A DNA stretch of 64,000 nucleotides from Dyadobacter sp. CY312 (GTDB taxonomy: Bacteria > Bacteroidota > Bacteroidia > Cytophagales > Spirosomataceae): contig NZ_JAJUXG010000024.1 in assembly GCF_021390535.1 (NCBI RefSeq), positions 1-64,000 on the forward strand. The letters run 5' to 3'. Under the pieces are notes generated by a model. It was given only the letters and a program-made list of their open reading frames with translations. It ran no database searches and was not told the DNA's origin. The translations under genes were made by a program, and so were the position numbers. Of this stretch, positions 24,824 to 34,465 are shown piece by piece; position 1 is the stretch's first letter, and each line of letters starts with the position of its first letter.

Positions 24824-25133
24824 GGTGAATGATTGTTTTCTTGAAGATTAGAAGTTCAGGAAATTTTCAACTCTTATGTTTTTAGTACGAAGGAATAGTG
24901 AATCCCATACACACACTTCGATTCCGAAGTTACGTAATAATATAGAAATGTCCTGAAAAATAGGAATTTATTCTATCCTATTTACTTGATTATCAAACAC
25001 TAACAGCGATATAGATACAAAAACACATCGCTGTTAAGCAATTGAAATTCAGATCAGAACATTGCTAAAAGTAAAATAGATGCGGCTGAGAAGAATGGGC
25101 TAATGAAGCAATGCCGCCGTGTGAAGATCGTGG

Positions 25134-25167
25134 GAGATTTGCCGGAGCTAATAATCCGGCAAATCTC
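25134..25167. repeat. 12-bp perfect hairpin in the 24824-25193 intergenic stretch
   Basis: GAGATTTGCCGG and CCGGCAAATCTC flank a 10-base loop, 27 bp after the Dabb gene stop on the minus strand. No T run follows on either strand. The remaining 24824-25193 stretch holds no gene that I can see; the part next to 24823 would carry the promoter of the IorA-type gene. Confidence 0.6.
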
Positions 25168-25193
25168 AGCTAAATATTGTACCTGAACAAAAA

Positions 25194-25601
25194 CTAAACG
25201 TCTATTGCATCATAAACGATTACTTTGTCCCAAAGATGGCTGCAATCTTTAATAAACTTCTGGTGGATAGGATGATCCTGATAAATGGCCTGACCAGCAA
25301 GGTCTTCAAAAAACATCAGTTCGGAAACTGCCCAGCTGTTATCAACCACATCACGCTTTTCAGTACTGGCAACTACACCGATACGCAGGTCTTTGATTGC
25401 TTCGATTTTTCTGAGTGTTTTCAGACCTGCAACGATTTTGTCACGGTCCTCTGTTGAACCTGGATTTTTAAGCCAGAAAAATACGTGGTGAACCAGTGGA
25501 GTTTTGCTTTTTTCAGGCTGAGACGGAGCGGCGATTGAAGCCACGGTACCTGCCGCCAATGCAACAGAGCCTGCAATAAATTTACGACGCGTGTTTTCCA
25601 T
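25194..25601 (-). CDS. Tat-exported Dabb (stress-responsive A/B barrel) protein
   Basis: The protein has 135 residues. The N-terminus TRRKFIAGSVALAAG is a twin-arginine signal. The rest is one Dabb domain: LVHHVFFWLKNPGSTEDRDKIVAGLKTL, then WAVSELMFFEDLAGQAIYQDHPIHQKFI with the conserved Y-x-x-H-P-x-H. Dabb proteins form dimeric alpha/beta barrels with varied roles. Export to the periplasm is common in Bacteroidota. It is a single gene. Confidence 0.88.
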   Translation of the reverse strand: MENTRRKFIAGSVALAAGTVASIAAPSQPEKSKTPLVHHVFFWLKNPGSTEDRDKIVAGLKTLRKIEAIKDLRIGVVASTEKRDVVDNSWAVSELMFFEDLAGQAIYQDHPIHQKFIKDCSHLWDKVIVYDAIDV

Positions 25602-25797
25602 ACTTTTTTAAAATCAATTGGAATAAATTTCTATTTACGGATTACAAGATTCAATGAGTCTTTATAATTGTTATTCTGACATAAATAACAGCAATATTTT
25701 TAAGAAAATGGCTTGTTTGGCATCTTATGTCTAAGACTGATGTAACAAGCAGAGCATTTCTGCTATAATTGACAAAACACCTCGAATGAAATTAAGT

Positions 25798-25852
25798 TTC
25801 CATCGTAATTGAAACTTTTGTATTTTTAAGAAAAGTTTCAATTACGATGGAA
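25798..25852. repeat. 22-bp perfect inverted repeat covering the ATPase start codon
   Basis: The arms are 25798-25819 and 25831-25852, exactly complementary, with an 11-base loop GTATTTTTAAG. The ATG of the downstream gene (25847-25849) is inside the right arm. In mRNA starting upstream the start codon would be buried in a long stem; as DNA it could be an operator. Confidence 0.85.
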
Positions 25853-27049
25853 GAAATATTCGAAAGACCTCAGTACATAGATAAGATCAAACCATTCATA
25901 GGTAAAGATATTATCAAGATTTTAACCGGCCAACGTCGTATCGGTAAGAGCTATATACTGAAGCTTCTCATAGATGAAATCAGAGCGAACTGTGTAGATG
26001 CGAATATCATCTACATTGATAAGGAGCTTGAAGACTTTTCCTTCATTAGCGATCACACCCAACTTAATGAATACGTGCTCGAACAATTGTCACCTGGTAA
26101 AGAAAATTTCCTTTTCATTGATGAAGTACAGGAAATTGATTCATTTCAGAAATGCCTGAGAAGCCTGCTCAATCAAAAGCGATGTGACATATACTGTACA
26201 GGAAGTAACGCAACGATGCTTTCGGGAGAACTGGCCACACTAATGGCAGGGAGATATATGGAATTTTCTATTCACAGCCTTAGCTACAAAGAGTTTCTCC
26301 AATTCAACAAAATTGCTGACACCAACGAAAATCTAAACCTATACCTGACAATCGGCGGAATGCCTTATCTCCACCACATCGGCTTGGAACCTTCCATTGT
26401 TTTCGAGTACCTGAAAAACGTCTACGCTTCCATTTTACTGAAAGATGTGGTTAGCCGGGAAGGAATCAGGAACATCCCTTTATTGGAGAACCTGGTTATG
26501 TACCTGGCTGACAACACTGGAAGCATATTTTCCGCACTAAATATCAGCAAATACCTTAAATCTCAAAAGATCAACATTCCAACACAGTCAGTAATCAATT
26601 ACCTCGGTGCATTGACCAATGCTTTTTTCGTACATAAGGTATCCAGAGCAGATATAAATGGCTTGAAAATATTTGAAATAGGAGAGAAATTTTACTTTGA
26701 AGACTTGGGACTTAGAAACTGTATCCGCAGCTTTAATTACCGCAATGATATTGGTAAACTCATGGAAAATTCAGTTTATCTCCACTTGCTCCGAAATGGC
26801 TATAAGGTATATGTTGGTAAATCCGGCGAACAGGAAATTGATTTTATGGCTGAAAAAAATGGTGAGAAATTGTACGTTCAAGTCGCATATTTGCTTACCG
26901 ATGAAAAGACCGTCCAAAGAGAATTTGGAAATCTCGTTAGCATATCTGACAATTATCCCAAATATGTCGTAACCATGGATGACTTTAAACCAAGTAACAC
27001 CTTTAAAGGTATTAAGCAATTACATTTAAGAGAATTTCTAATGATGTAA
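25847..27049 (+). CDS. AAA_14/DUF4143 ATPase
   Basis: The protein has 400 residues. Residues about 25-37 hold ILTGQRRIGKSYI (Walker A), and about 83-92 NFLFIDEVQEI (Walker B). YCTGSNATMLSGELATLMAGR is the sensor region of AAA_14 proteins. The C-terminal DUF4143 part ends in a nuclease-like fold ENSVYLHLLRNGYKV...EQEIDFMAE...LYVQV, where the usual active-site Lys of PD-(D/E)XK enzymes is absent. The cellular role of this family is not established. The start lies in a 22-bp inverted repeat. Confidence 0.88.
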   Translation: MEEIFERPQYIDKIKPFIGKDIIKILTGQRRIGKSYILKLLIDEIRANCVDANIIYIDKELEDFSFISDHTQLNEYVLEQLSPGKENFLFIDEVQEIDSFQKCLRSLLNQKRCDIYCTGSNATMLSGELATLMAGRYMEFSIHSLSYKEFLQFNKIADTNENLNLYLTIGGMPYLHHIGLEPSIVFEYLKNVYASILLKDVVSREGIRNIPLLENLVMYLADNTGSIFSALNISKYLKSQKINIPTQSVINYLGALTNAFFVHKVSRADINGLKIFEIGEKFYFEDLGLRNCIRSFNYRNDIGKLMENSVYLHLLRNGYKVYVGKSGEQEIDFMAEKNGEKLYVQVAYLLTDEKTVQREFGNLVSISDNYPKYVVTMDDFKPSNTFKGIKQLHLREFLMM

Positions 27050-27075
27050 TACCTGAAATCTTCAAAATAACAACA

Positions 27076-28152
27076 TTACAAATTACGTCCACCATCTCCT
27101 TTTATATCTTTAAGCTTGATCCTGAACATCACCGGCCAGTTTTTCCCGGTGACGTAAAAAGACTGATCAGTAGAATTGTAGGCAATGCCATTCAATACAT
27201 CTTTTCTAGCATCGATTTCAGCAGGAATGATACTTTGCATGTCCAGAACACCTACCACCTTTCCCGTCGCCACATCAATTTTGATAATCTTTGTGGTTTC
27301 AAAAATATTGGCATAAACATAGCCATTCAAGTATTCCAGCTCATTGATATTCCTCACCGGACCGTTCTGATCATACACTTCCAGATCGCCCGTTTTCTCG
27401 TATTCGGTATTGTAGAAATGAATTTTGTTTGAACCATCACTCATCATCAAAGTGGTGTCTCTATGTGTAAGTCCCCATCCCTGAAAATAATAGGTAAAGG
27501 TTTTGTCAGGCGTAAAGTCCATATTGTATCTGAAACAAACGCCCGATTGCCACGTAAGCTGATAAATTTTATCATTTACAATGGTGATTCCCTCTCCAAA
27601 ATATTTCGGGTCCAAATTGAGTGATTTAAGGGCCGCTCCGGTTTTCAGATCAATCTTCAGCAATTGCGACTTACCATTTTCCCCTGTTCCCTCATACAAT
27701 TCACCTTTATAGAATTCCAGTCCTTCTGTAAAGCTTGTTTTAAGATGTGGAAAGCTGCCGGCAACAGCATATGTGATTTCCTTTGGCGCTACGTCTGACA
27801 CCAATTCAAAACGTAATGTATCCGTAAACGCAACATTACTTTTTGTTTTTCCAGCTACAACCAGCTGATGCCATCCGGTCTTTATCAGTTTAGATAAAAA
27901 CGTGACTGAATCCAGACCAGTCAACTTCGATTCATTTATTTCTCCATCAGTTTTAACCTGAAAGTCAGCTACCGGCTCTGTGAATCCGATTTTGACAGAA
28001 TCACCAATAGTGTATCGGGATTTGGGGAGGTTGGCTATTGAGTGCGGTTCAGTAACTACCGCTTCATTTTCTGATTTCTTCTCTTGCTGACAAGCGTAAA
28101 AGGAGACAACTGAGATAAGTACTAAAAGGATATTTTTAGATAAAGTATTCAT
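27076..28152 (-). CDS. Glutaminyl-peptide cyclotransferase, lipoprotein
   Basis: From the ATG at 28152 (MNTLSKNILLVLISVVSFYAC) the 358-residue protein has a lipoprotein signal with Cys in FYAC. After an Ig-like region, residues about 130-355 form a glutaminyl cyclase beta-propeller: SFTEGLEFYKGELYEGTGENGKSQL, KYFGEGITIVNDKIYQLTW, GPVRNINELEYLNGYVYANIFET and DVLNGIAYNSTDQSFYVTGKNWP. The enzyme turns N-terminal Gln into pyroglutamate on exported proteins. Pyroglutamate is common on secreted Bacteroidota proteins. It is a single gene. Confidence 0.9.
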   Translation of the reverse strand: MNTLSKNILLVLISVVSFYACQQEKKSENEAVVTEPHSIANLPKSRYTIGDSVKIGFTEPVADFQVKTDGEINESKLTGLDSVTFLSKLIKTGWHQLVVAGKTKSNVAFTDTLRFELVSDVAPKEITYAVAGSFPHLKTSFTEGLEFYKGELYEGTGENGKSQLLKIDLKTGAALKSLNLDPKYFGEGITIVNDKIYQLTWQSGVCFRYNMDFTPDKTFTYYFQGWGLTHRDTTLMMSDGSNKIHFYNTEYEKTGDLEVYDQNGPVRNINELEYLNGYVYANIFETTKIIKIDVATGKVVGVLDMQSIIPAEIDARKDVLNGIAYNSTDQSFYVTGKNWPVMFRIKLKDIKGDGGRNL

Positions 28153-28418
28153 GAGTAATGCAAATAATTCCTTGATATGGTTCAGATAGCTGAATTTATA
28201 ATCAGAGCATAAAGGTAACAATCCGGAAATTCATCACCGCAGTTCTTCAATCATCCCATTCTTATTTTTCGGTAAGGCACTTCTACTTCTCACCCATTAA
28301 CTTTACAACAGTCCTCCATTTACACCTGCACAAAAACCTACAGATCAGTGATTTGAATAGCGAGTTTGTACAGAAAATTGCGTTCAGATCTTTTTTATTC
28401 TATTCAACTATAAGTCAG

Positions 28419-29390
28419 ATGAAAACCAGAACCATAGTTACGACAATCCTTGTTTTTTCGGTTGCACTTTCAGCCTTTCGTCTAGTGGAAGACGTTATCG
28501 CAACTTTAGGCATGCAGCACCAAAGCGTCCAAAGAAGTATTCTCAACAACATTATTGGGAGGCAAAACCACAGTGAAATTGACGAAAGCCAGGTAGAAGA
28601 CAGTGGTGGCAATACGGAATCGCCTTATAATCAAATAAAGTCATTTGGTATACCCTATGCGAAGATGTTGTCGGCAGTAGTTGAGGGAGACAAGATCGCT
28701 GCAACGAAAGAAATGTGTCAGTATTTAAAAGACTATGTACACAGCGAAAAATTCCTGTCGGATTATGAAAAAGCACGCAAGTCGGCAACACCCACCAGCG
28801 AGCCGCCTGCAATGGATCCTGCTACGGTTGAAATGATGAAGCAATCGGTTAAAGACCAGGAAAAGGAATTGGTGAAAATAAAAGCTAGCAAACAGGTACC
28901 TGCTGACATGATAAAGAAAGTAGAAGCGGGTATTGCCGATCAGAAAAAGATGATTGCAGCAAGTGGCGATCCCACTCCAAATAAAACAAAGTGGCAAAAA
29001 CTATATCCTGAAAATCCGGAGGTGGCAATCAGGGCAAGGCTGGAAGAATATCTCAAACTGGCAAGTACAGTAGATTTTAATGCAGCAGTTACGGTAGCAG
29101 GCAAAAAGAAAACATTTGCTAATCCTGTTTACGAGAAAAAGGGTTTGAAGTGGAAAGCGATATACAGAGCAGGAAAAGATGTGAATGCGGTCACCACTGC
29201 GTTTGTTAAGGAATGGTTGCAGCAGGGAGTAAAATTGGCATCGGTATCCGCTGTTCCATCGGACGACAATGGAGAGAAAACGAAGACCAGTGAGCAAAGT
29301 TCCTCACCAACAGGCTCGGAAAACGAAAAATTCACCCCAGCAAAAGGGTTTAAATCCCTGAAAGAGAAGGCGAAAAAAGTATTAAATTGA
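28419..29390 (+). CDS. Predicted exported helical protein, 323 aa
   Basis: From the ATG at 28419 the protein begins MKTRTIVTTILVFSVALSAF, a signal peptide or membrane anchor. The body is mostly helical, with a heptad-like central part (PATVEMMKQSVKDQEKELVKIKASK...MIKKVEAGIADQKKMIAAS), a middle domain about residues 180-260, and a low-complexity S/T/E-rich tail ending in a basic patch KGFKSLKEKAKKVLN. I recognise no family. A periplasmic, coiled-coil protein is the most that can be said. It is transcribed away from the glutaminyl cyclase gene. Confidence 0.65.
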   Translation: MKTRTIVTTILVFSVALSAFRLVEDVIATLGMQHQSVQRSILNNIIGRQNHSEIDESQVEDSGGNTESPYNQIKSFGIPYAKMLSAVVEGDKIAATKEMCQYLKDYVHSEKFLSDYEKARKSATPTSEPPAMDPATVEMMKQSVKDQEKELVKIKASKQVPADMIKKVEAGIADQKKMIAASGDPTPNKTKWQKLYPENPEVAIRARLEEYLKLASTVDFNAAVTVAGKKKTFANPVYEKKGLKWKAIYRAGKDVNAVTTAFVKEWLQQGVKLASVSAVPSDDNGEKTKTSEQSSSPTGSENEKFTPAKGFKSLKEKAKKVLN

Positions 29391-29423
29391 GATTGGAATA
29401 TTAGAGAACTCAATTCCATTGAT

Positions 29424-29475
29424 GCCGGTACAAGTCATTCGCAGAACATGCTAGTCTTATACCGGCTCCTATTTC
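29424..29475 (+). terminator. Weak terminator candidate
   Basis: GCCGGTA and TACCGGC, 29 bases apart with extra partial pairing next to the stem, are followed by TATTTCTTTT. It lies 33 bp after the stop of the exported helical protein. Confidence 0.4.
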
Positions 29476-29510
29476 TTTTGGCAGAATATAGTAGCTAATA
29501 ATGCTATCGG

Positions 29511-29840
29511 TTATGCCTCTCCACCCGGTCCTCCGAAGCTCACTGGGAAATTAAAAGTTGGCTCGCTATCCTGTGAACTCTGAATCGGACCATATTGATC
29601 TTCGTATTTATTAATATTGTCTTTCAAGGCGGCTATCAGTCGTTTTGCGTGCTCAGGTGTGATGATTATCCTTGCCTTTACTTTGGCGCGTGGTACACCG
29701 GGCATTAGGCGGATAAAATCAAGGATGAATTCACTGTTAGAGTGGGCGATCATGGCAAGATTGGAATAAACGCCCTCTGCCATTTCTTCTGATAATTCTA
29801 CGTTAATCTGCTGTTCGTTTTCTTTGTTGGTATCTTCCAT
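29511..29840 (-). CDS. DUF3467 protein next to rpoC
   Basis: The protein has 109 residues with the DUF3467 pattern: INVELSEEMAEGVYSNLAMIAHSNSEFILDFIRLMPGVPRAKVKARIIITPEHAKRLI. The N- and C-tails are disordered (ending GGPGGEA). Such proteins usually lie downstream of rpoC in Bacteroidota. Here a strong terminator at 29998-30033 separates it from rpoC, so it needs its own promoter or read-through. Its function is not established. Confidence 0.92.
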   Translation of the reverse strand: MEDTNKENEQQINVELSEEMAEGVYSNLAMIAHSNSEFILDFIRLMPGVPRAKVKARIIITPEHAKRLIAALKDNINKYEDQYGPIQSSQDSEPTFNFPVSFGGPGGEA

Positions 29841-29997
29841 GGATAGGTTTAAATATTGTCAAAAACTCCTGATTGGATGGTGTCCGAACGCAACCAAACA
29901 CAATTTTCAAAAACATGATATTCGCAAAAATTCGTGCATTCGTGGCATGCAAACATTAGAAGTCGGAAATTACTAAAATAATATAGCATGTAAAAAC

Positions 29998-30033
29998 AAA
30001 GAGTCGGTTCCACTTGCGCAGAACCGACTCTTT
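29998..30033 (-). terminator. Terminator of the rpoBC operon
   Basis: AAAGAGTCGGTTC and GAACCGACTCTTT form a 13-bp perfect stem with a 10-base loop 20 bp after the rpoC stop. On the minus strand it is followed by GTTTTTAC, so the end of the rpoBC transcript is here. Confidence 0.9.
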
Positions 30034-30052
30034 TTATCTATTTGAACTCCGA

Positions 30053-33000
30053 CTATGCCAATTCACGTTTTTTACGTGACTGTTTTTCGCGGGATTCAGC
30101 TAACGCATCGTATTCTTCTTTCGAACCTACGATCAGGTTTTCGTACTGACGCATACCTGTACCGGCCGGGATCAAGTGACCAACGATCACGTTTTCTTTC
30201 AGACCTTTCAGTTCGTCGCGTTTTCCACGTACAGCCGCTTCCGAAAGTACTTTGGTTGTTTCCTGGAATGAAGCCGCAGAAACAAAACTTTCCGTACCCA
30301 ATGAAGCTTGTGTGATACCCATCAAAGTAGGTTTCGCAACAGCCGCTTGTGCATCACGCGCAACAACCAATTTAAGGTCACGGCGTTTCAAGCTTGAATT
30401 CTCGTCACGCAGGCGGCGAACAGAAATGATCATACCTGGTTTCAATGTTTCGGAGCTACCAGCATCCTCAACAACTTTAAGGTCAAGTATTTTATCATTT
30501 TCTTCACGGAATACAACACGGTCAACCGGTTGCATTTCAAGGAAGTTTGTATCACCAGCGTCAAGGATCTCCACTTTCTGCATCATCTGACGAACGATAC
30601 ATTCAATGTGTTTATCATTGATCTTCACACCTTGCAGACGATATACCTCCTGAATTTCATTCACTAGATATTCCTGAACAGCAGTAGGCCCTTTGATAGA
30701 CAAGATATCAGCAGGAGTGATCGCACCATCAGATAACGGATCACCAGCTTTTACAAAGTCACCATCCTGAACCAGAATGTGTTTCGAAAGAGCAACCATG
30801 TAACGACGTTGCGTACCATCACGTGATTCGATATGAATTTCGCGGTTACCACGCTTCACACCTCCGTAAGATACAACACCATCAATTTCAGATACAGTTG
30901 CAGGGTTCGATGGGTTACGTGCTTCGAATAATTCCGTTACACGTGGAAGACCTCCCGTAATATCGCGGGTTTTACCAACCACACGAGGGATTTTCGCCAA
31001 AGGCTGACCAGCTTTGATGTTGGTACCTGCCTTCACAACCAAACGAGCTCCAACAGGAAGGTTATAACCTTTTTCTGTCTGATCTTTCAACAACGTTGAT
31101 TTACCTTTAACCACGATAGCCGGGTTTTTGGTTTTATCACGTGTTTCAATGATCACTGACTCCTGGAAACCAGTTTGCTCATCGAATTCTTCACGATAAG
31201 TAATTCCTTCTTCAATGGCATCGAATGATACAATACCAGTGAATTCAGAAAGGATTACTGCGTGATATGGATCCCATGTACATAGTTCCTGTCCTTTTGT
31301 AACTTTCTGGCCTTCTTTAACCAAAAGCTGAGCACCGTAAGGAACGTTGTTTGAGATCAACAGTTGACCTGTTTCAACATTTACAATTTTCACTTCACCC
31401 GAACGACCCATTACTACTGTAATTGCGTCGCCTTCTGAGTTAACAGATTCCACCAAACGAAGCTCTTCAAACTGAATAGTTCCGTCGAATTTCGCCTTGA
31501 TGTTTGCATCAACAGAGATGTTGGATGCAGTACCCCCGACGTGGAATGTACGAAGTGTAAGCTGCGTACCCGGCTCACCAATCGACTGAGATGCAATTAC
31601 ACCAACAGCTTCTCCAATGTTCACCATATGCGCCGAAGCAAGTGAACGTCCGTAACATTTAGCACAAACACCATTACGTGTTTCGCAAGTTAATACCGAA
31701 CGGATTTCAACTGTTTCAATGCTTGTTTCATCTATATATGCAGCGATTTCCTCTGTAATTTCCTGTCCGGAAGTAAGGATAATTTCTCCTGACAACGGAT
31801 CGAATACATCGTGAACGCTTACACGACCAAGAATACGTTCTGATAAAGGCTCAACAATATCTTCATTGTCTTTCAGAGCTGAAATTGCAATACCACGAAG
31901 TGAACCACAATCGTTTTCTATTACAACCACATCTTGAGCAACATCATGCAGACGACGTGTAAGGTAACCCGCATCAGCCGTTTTCAAGGCTGTATCTGCA
32001 AGACCTTTACGTGCACCGTGTGTTGAGATAAAGTACTCAAGAACGTCAAGACCTTCTTTAAAGTTAGAAAGGATCGGGTTCTCGATGATTTCACCTGCAC
32101 CACCAGCGATGTTTTTCTGAGGTTTAGCCATAAGACCCCTCATTCCACCCAACTGACGAATTTGTTCACGAGATCCACGAGCACCAGAGTGCATCATCAT
32201 GTAGATGGAGTTAAATCCACCCTGATCTGTTTCCAATTGTTTCATCAACGTTTCTGTGATACGTGAGTTAACACGTGTCCAGATATCGATAACCTGGTTG
32301 TAACGTTCGTTTTCAGTGATAAGACCCATCAGGTAGTTACTCCAAACGTTTTCAACGTCTACTTTCGCCTGCTCGATCAGTTTCACTTTTTCGTCCGGAA
32401 CCATTACGTCGTTCAATCCCATTGACAAACCACCTTTGAAGGCCATTTGGAAACCAAGTTCTTTGATTTCGTCAAGGAATTGCGCACAACGTGCTACACC
32501 GGCCAGTTTGAATACCAAACCGATGATCTGCTGCAATTTCTTCTTAGTAAGAAGTTCATTGATATAACCAACAGATTCAGGAACAGCCTGATTGAACAGA
32601 ATACGTCCTGCTACGGTATCAATCAATTTTATTTCAAATGTTCCATCTTCGTTACGAACACGCAGACGGCACTTGATATTAGCATGTTTCGAAAGTTTGC
32701 CTTCATTGATCGCGATGATAACTTCATCAGGACCGTAGAAAATCATTCCTTCTCCATCAATAGGATACTCAGGTGTGCTTATGCGGCCTTTTGTCACATA
32801 GTACAGACCCAAAACCATGTCTTGTGATGGTACCGTAATCGGTGCACCGTTAGCCGGGTTAAGAATGTTATGTGAAGAAAGCATCAGCATAGAAGCTTCC
32901 AGAACGGCTTCCTGACCCAATGGCACGTGAACGGCCATCTGGTCACCGTCAAAGTCAGCGTTGAATGCAGTACACACAAGTGGGTGCAACTGTATCGCTT

Positions 33001-34375
33001 TTCCTTCGATCAGCTTAGGTTGGAACGCCTGGATACCCAAACGGTGAAGCGTTGGAGCACGGTTTAGAAGAACCGGGTGTCCTTTCAACACGTTTTCTAA
33101 AATATCCCAGATCACAGGATCCTTACGATCTACGATCTTCTTAGCTGATTTTACAGTTTTAACGATTCCGCGTTCGATCAGTTTGCGAATGATAAACGGC
33201 TTGAACAATTCAGCAGCCATATCTTTCGGCAAACCACACTCATGCAGTTTCAATTCTGGTCCTACTACAATTACCGAACGACCAGAATAATCGACACGCT
33301 TACCAAGCAAGTTTTGACGGAAACGTCCTTGCTTACCTTTAAGCATGTCAGAAAGTGATTTCAAAGCACGGTTTCCTTCTGAACGTACCGCGTTTACTTT
33401 ACGGCTGTTATCGAAAAGCGAATCTACCGCTTCCTGCAACATACGTTTTTCGTTACGCAAGATTACCTCAGGCGCTTTGATCTCGATCAGACGCTTCAAA
33501 CGGTTGTTACGAATAATAACACGACGATAAAGGTCATTCAAATCGGAAGTCGCGAAACGACCACCATCAAGAGGTACTAACGGACGAAGTTCTGGTGGAA
33601 TAACAGGTACCATTTTGATCACCATCCATTCAGGACGGTTTTCGATACGTGTGTTCGCATCACGGAAAGCTTCAACAACTTTCAGACGTTTCAAAGCTTC
33701 CGCTTTACGTTGCTGAGAAGTGTCTGTTGCTGCCTGGTGACGAAGTTCGTACGAAAGTTCATCAAGCTTAATGCGGCTCAACAACATCTCAAGCGCATCG
33801 GCACCCATTTTAGCGATAAACTTATTGGGATCCGTATCCGGAAGCATTTGGTTTTCGCGAGGCAGTTTGTCAACGATGTCAAGATATTCGTCTTCTGTAA
33901 GGAAATCCAGATAACTCACACCATCCTCTTCTTTCACACCAGCCTGAACTACTGCATATCGCTCGTAGTAAATGATCTGATCCAATTTTTTGGTAGACAA
34001 TCCAAGCAAATACCCGATTTTGTTAGGTAAGCTACGGAAGTACCAGATATGAGCAACCGGAACCACGAGTTCAATGTGTCCCATGCGCTCACGACGTACC
34101 TTTTTCTCAGTAACCTCCACACCACAACGGTCGCAGATGATGCCTTTGTAACGGATACGTTTGTATTTACCACAATGACATTCCCAATCCTTCACAGGAC
34201 CGAAAATACGCTCACAGAATAACCCACCCATTTCCGGCTTGTAGGTCCGGTAGTTGATGGTTTCAGGCTGGGTTACTTCACCAAAAGAGCTCTCGAGGAT
34301 AGACTCAGGTGAAGCCAGACTGATCGTCATTCTGGAAAAATCACTATTAAGTTTTTTGTTCTTTTTGAAAGACAT
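30053..34375 (-). CDS. rpoC: RNA polymerase beta' subunit
   Basis: A protein of 1440 residues, usual for Bacteroidota. It holds the N-terminal zinc site (CHCGKYKRIRYKGIICDRCG), the catalytic NADFDGDQMAVH that binds the active-site magnesium, and the second zinc cluster (CETRNGVCAKCYGR). It forms the catalytic clamp of RNA polymerase together with RpoB. It lies 90 bp after rpoB on the same strand. The C-terminus ESREKQSRKKRELA is basic. Confidence 0.99.
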   Translation of the reverse strand: MSFKKNKKLNSDFSRMTISLASPESILESSFGEVTQPETINYRTYKPEMGGLFCERIFGPVKDWECHCGKYKRIRYKGIICDRCGVEVTEKKVRRERMGHIELVVPVAHIWYFRSLPNKIGYLLGLSTKKLDQIIYYERYAVVQAGVKEEDGVSYLDFLTEDEYLDIVDKLPRENQMLPDTDPNKFIAKMGADALEMLLSRIKLDELSYELRHQAATDTSQQRKAEALKRLKVVEAFRDANTRIENRPEWMVIKMVPVIPPELRPLVPLDGGRFATSDLNDLYRRVIIRNNRLKRLIEIKAPEVILRNEKRMLQEAVDSLFDNSRKVNAVRSEGNRALKSLSDMLKGKQGRFRQNLLGKRVDYSGRSVIVVGPELKLHECGLPKDMAAELFKPFIIRKLIERGIVKTVKSAKKIVDRKDPVIWDILENVLKGHPVLLNRAPTLHRLGIQAFQPKLIEGKAIQLHPLVCTAFNADFDGDQMAVHVPLGQEAVLEASMLMLSSHNILNPANGAPITVPSQDMVLGLYYVTKGRISTPEYPIDGEGMIFYGPDEVIIAINEGKLSKHANIKCRLRVRNEDGTFEIKLIDTVAGRILFNQAVPESVGYINELLTKKKLQQIIGLVFKLAGVARCAQFLDEIKELGFQMAFKGGLSMGLNDVMVPDEKVKLIEQAKVDVENVWSNYLMGLITENERYNQVIDIWTRVNSRITETLMKQLETDQGGFNSIYMMMHSGARGSREQIRQLGGMRGLMAKPQKNIAGGAGEIIENPILSNFKEGLDVLEYFISTHGARKGLADTALKTADAGYLTRRLHDVAQDVVVIENDCGSLRGIAISALKDNEDIVEPLSERILGRVSVHDVFDPLSGEIILTSGQEITEEIAAYIDETSIETVEIRSVLTCETRNGVCAKCYGRSLASAHMVNIGEAVGVIASQSIGEPGTQLTLRTFHVGGTASNISVDANIKAKFDGTIQFEELRLVESVNSEGDAITVVMGRSGEVKIVNVETGQLLISNNVPYGAQLLVKEGQKVTKGQELCTWDPYHAVILSEFTGIVSFDAIEEGITYREEFDEQTGFQESVIIETRDKTKNPAIVVKGKSTLLKDQTEKGYNLPVGARLVVKAGTNIKAGQPLAKIPRVVGKTRDITGGLPRVTELFEARNPSNPATVSEIDGVVSYGGVKRGNREIHIESRDGTQRRYMVALSKHILVQDGDFVKAGDPLSDGAITPADILSIKGPTAVQEYLVNEIQEVYRLQGVKINDKHIECIVRQMMQKVEILDAGDTNFLEMQPVDRVVFREENDKILDLKVVEDAGSSETLKPGMIISVRRLRDENSSLKRRDLKLVVARDAQAAVAKPTLMGITQASLGTESFVSAASFQETTKVLSEAAVRGKRDELKGLKENVIVGHLIPAGTGMRQYENLIVGSKEEYDALAESREKQSRKKRELA

Positions 34376-34465
34376 AATTAAAAAGTCGTTTGTCTTGTTA
34401 GTCGAAATTCAAATTGTATTGCATTTCTAAGGAGCGCTCCGAAAAGCACTCCTTACGACTAAAAA

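Noticed and set aside
24824..25193. Riboswitch or small RNA upstream of the IorA-type gene
   Set aside because: Apart from a 12-bp hairpin near the Dabb gene I see no conserved RNA motif or pairing pattern.
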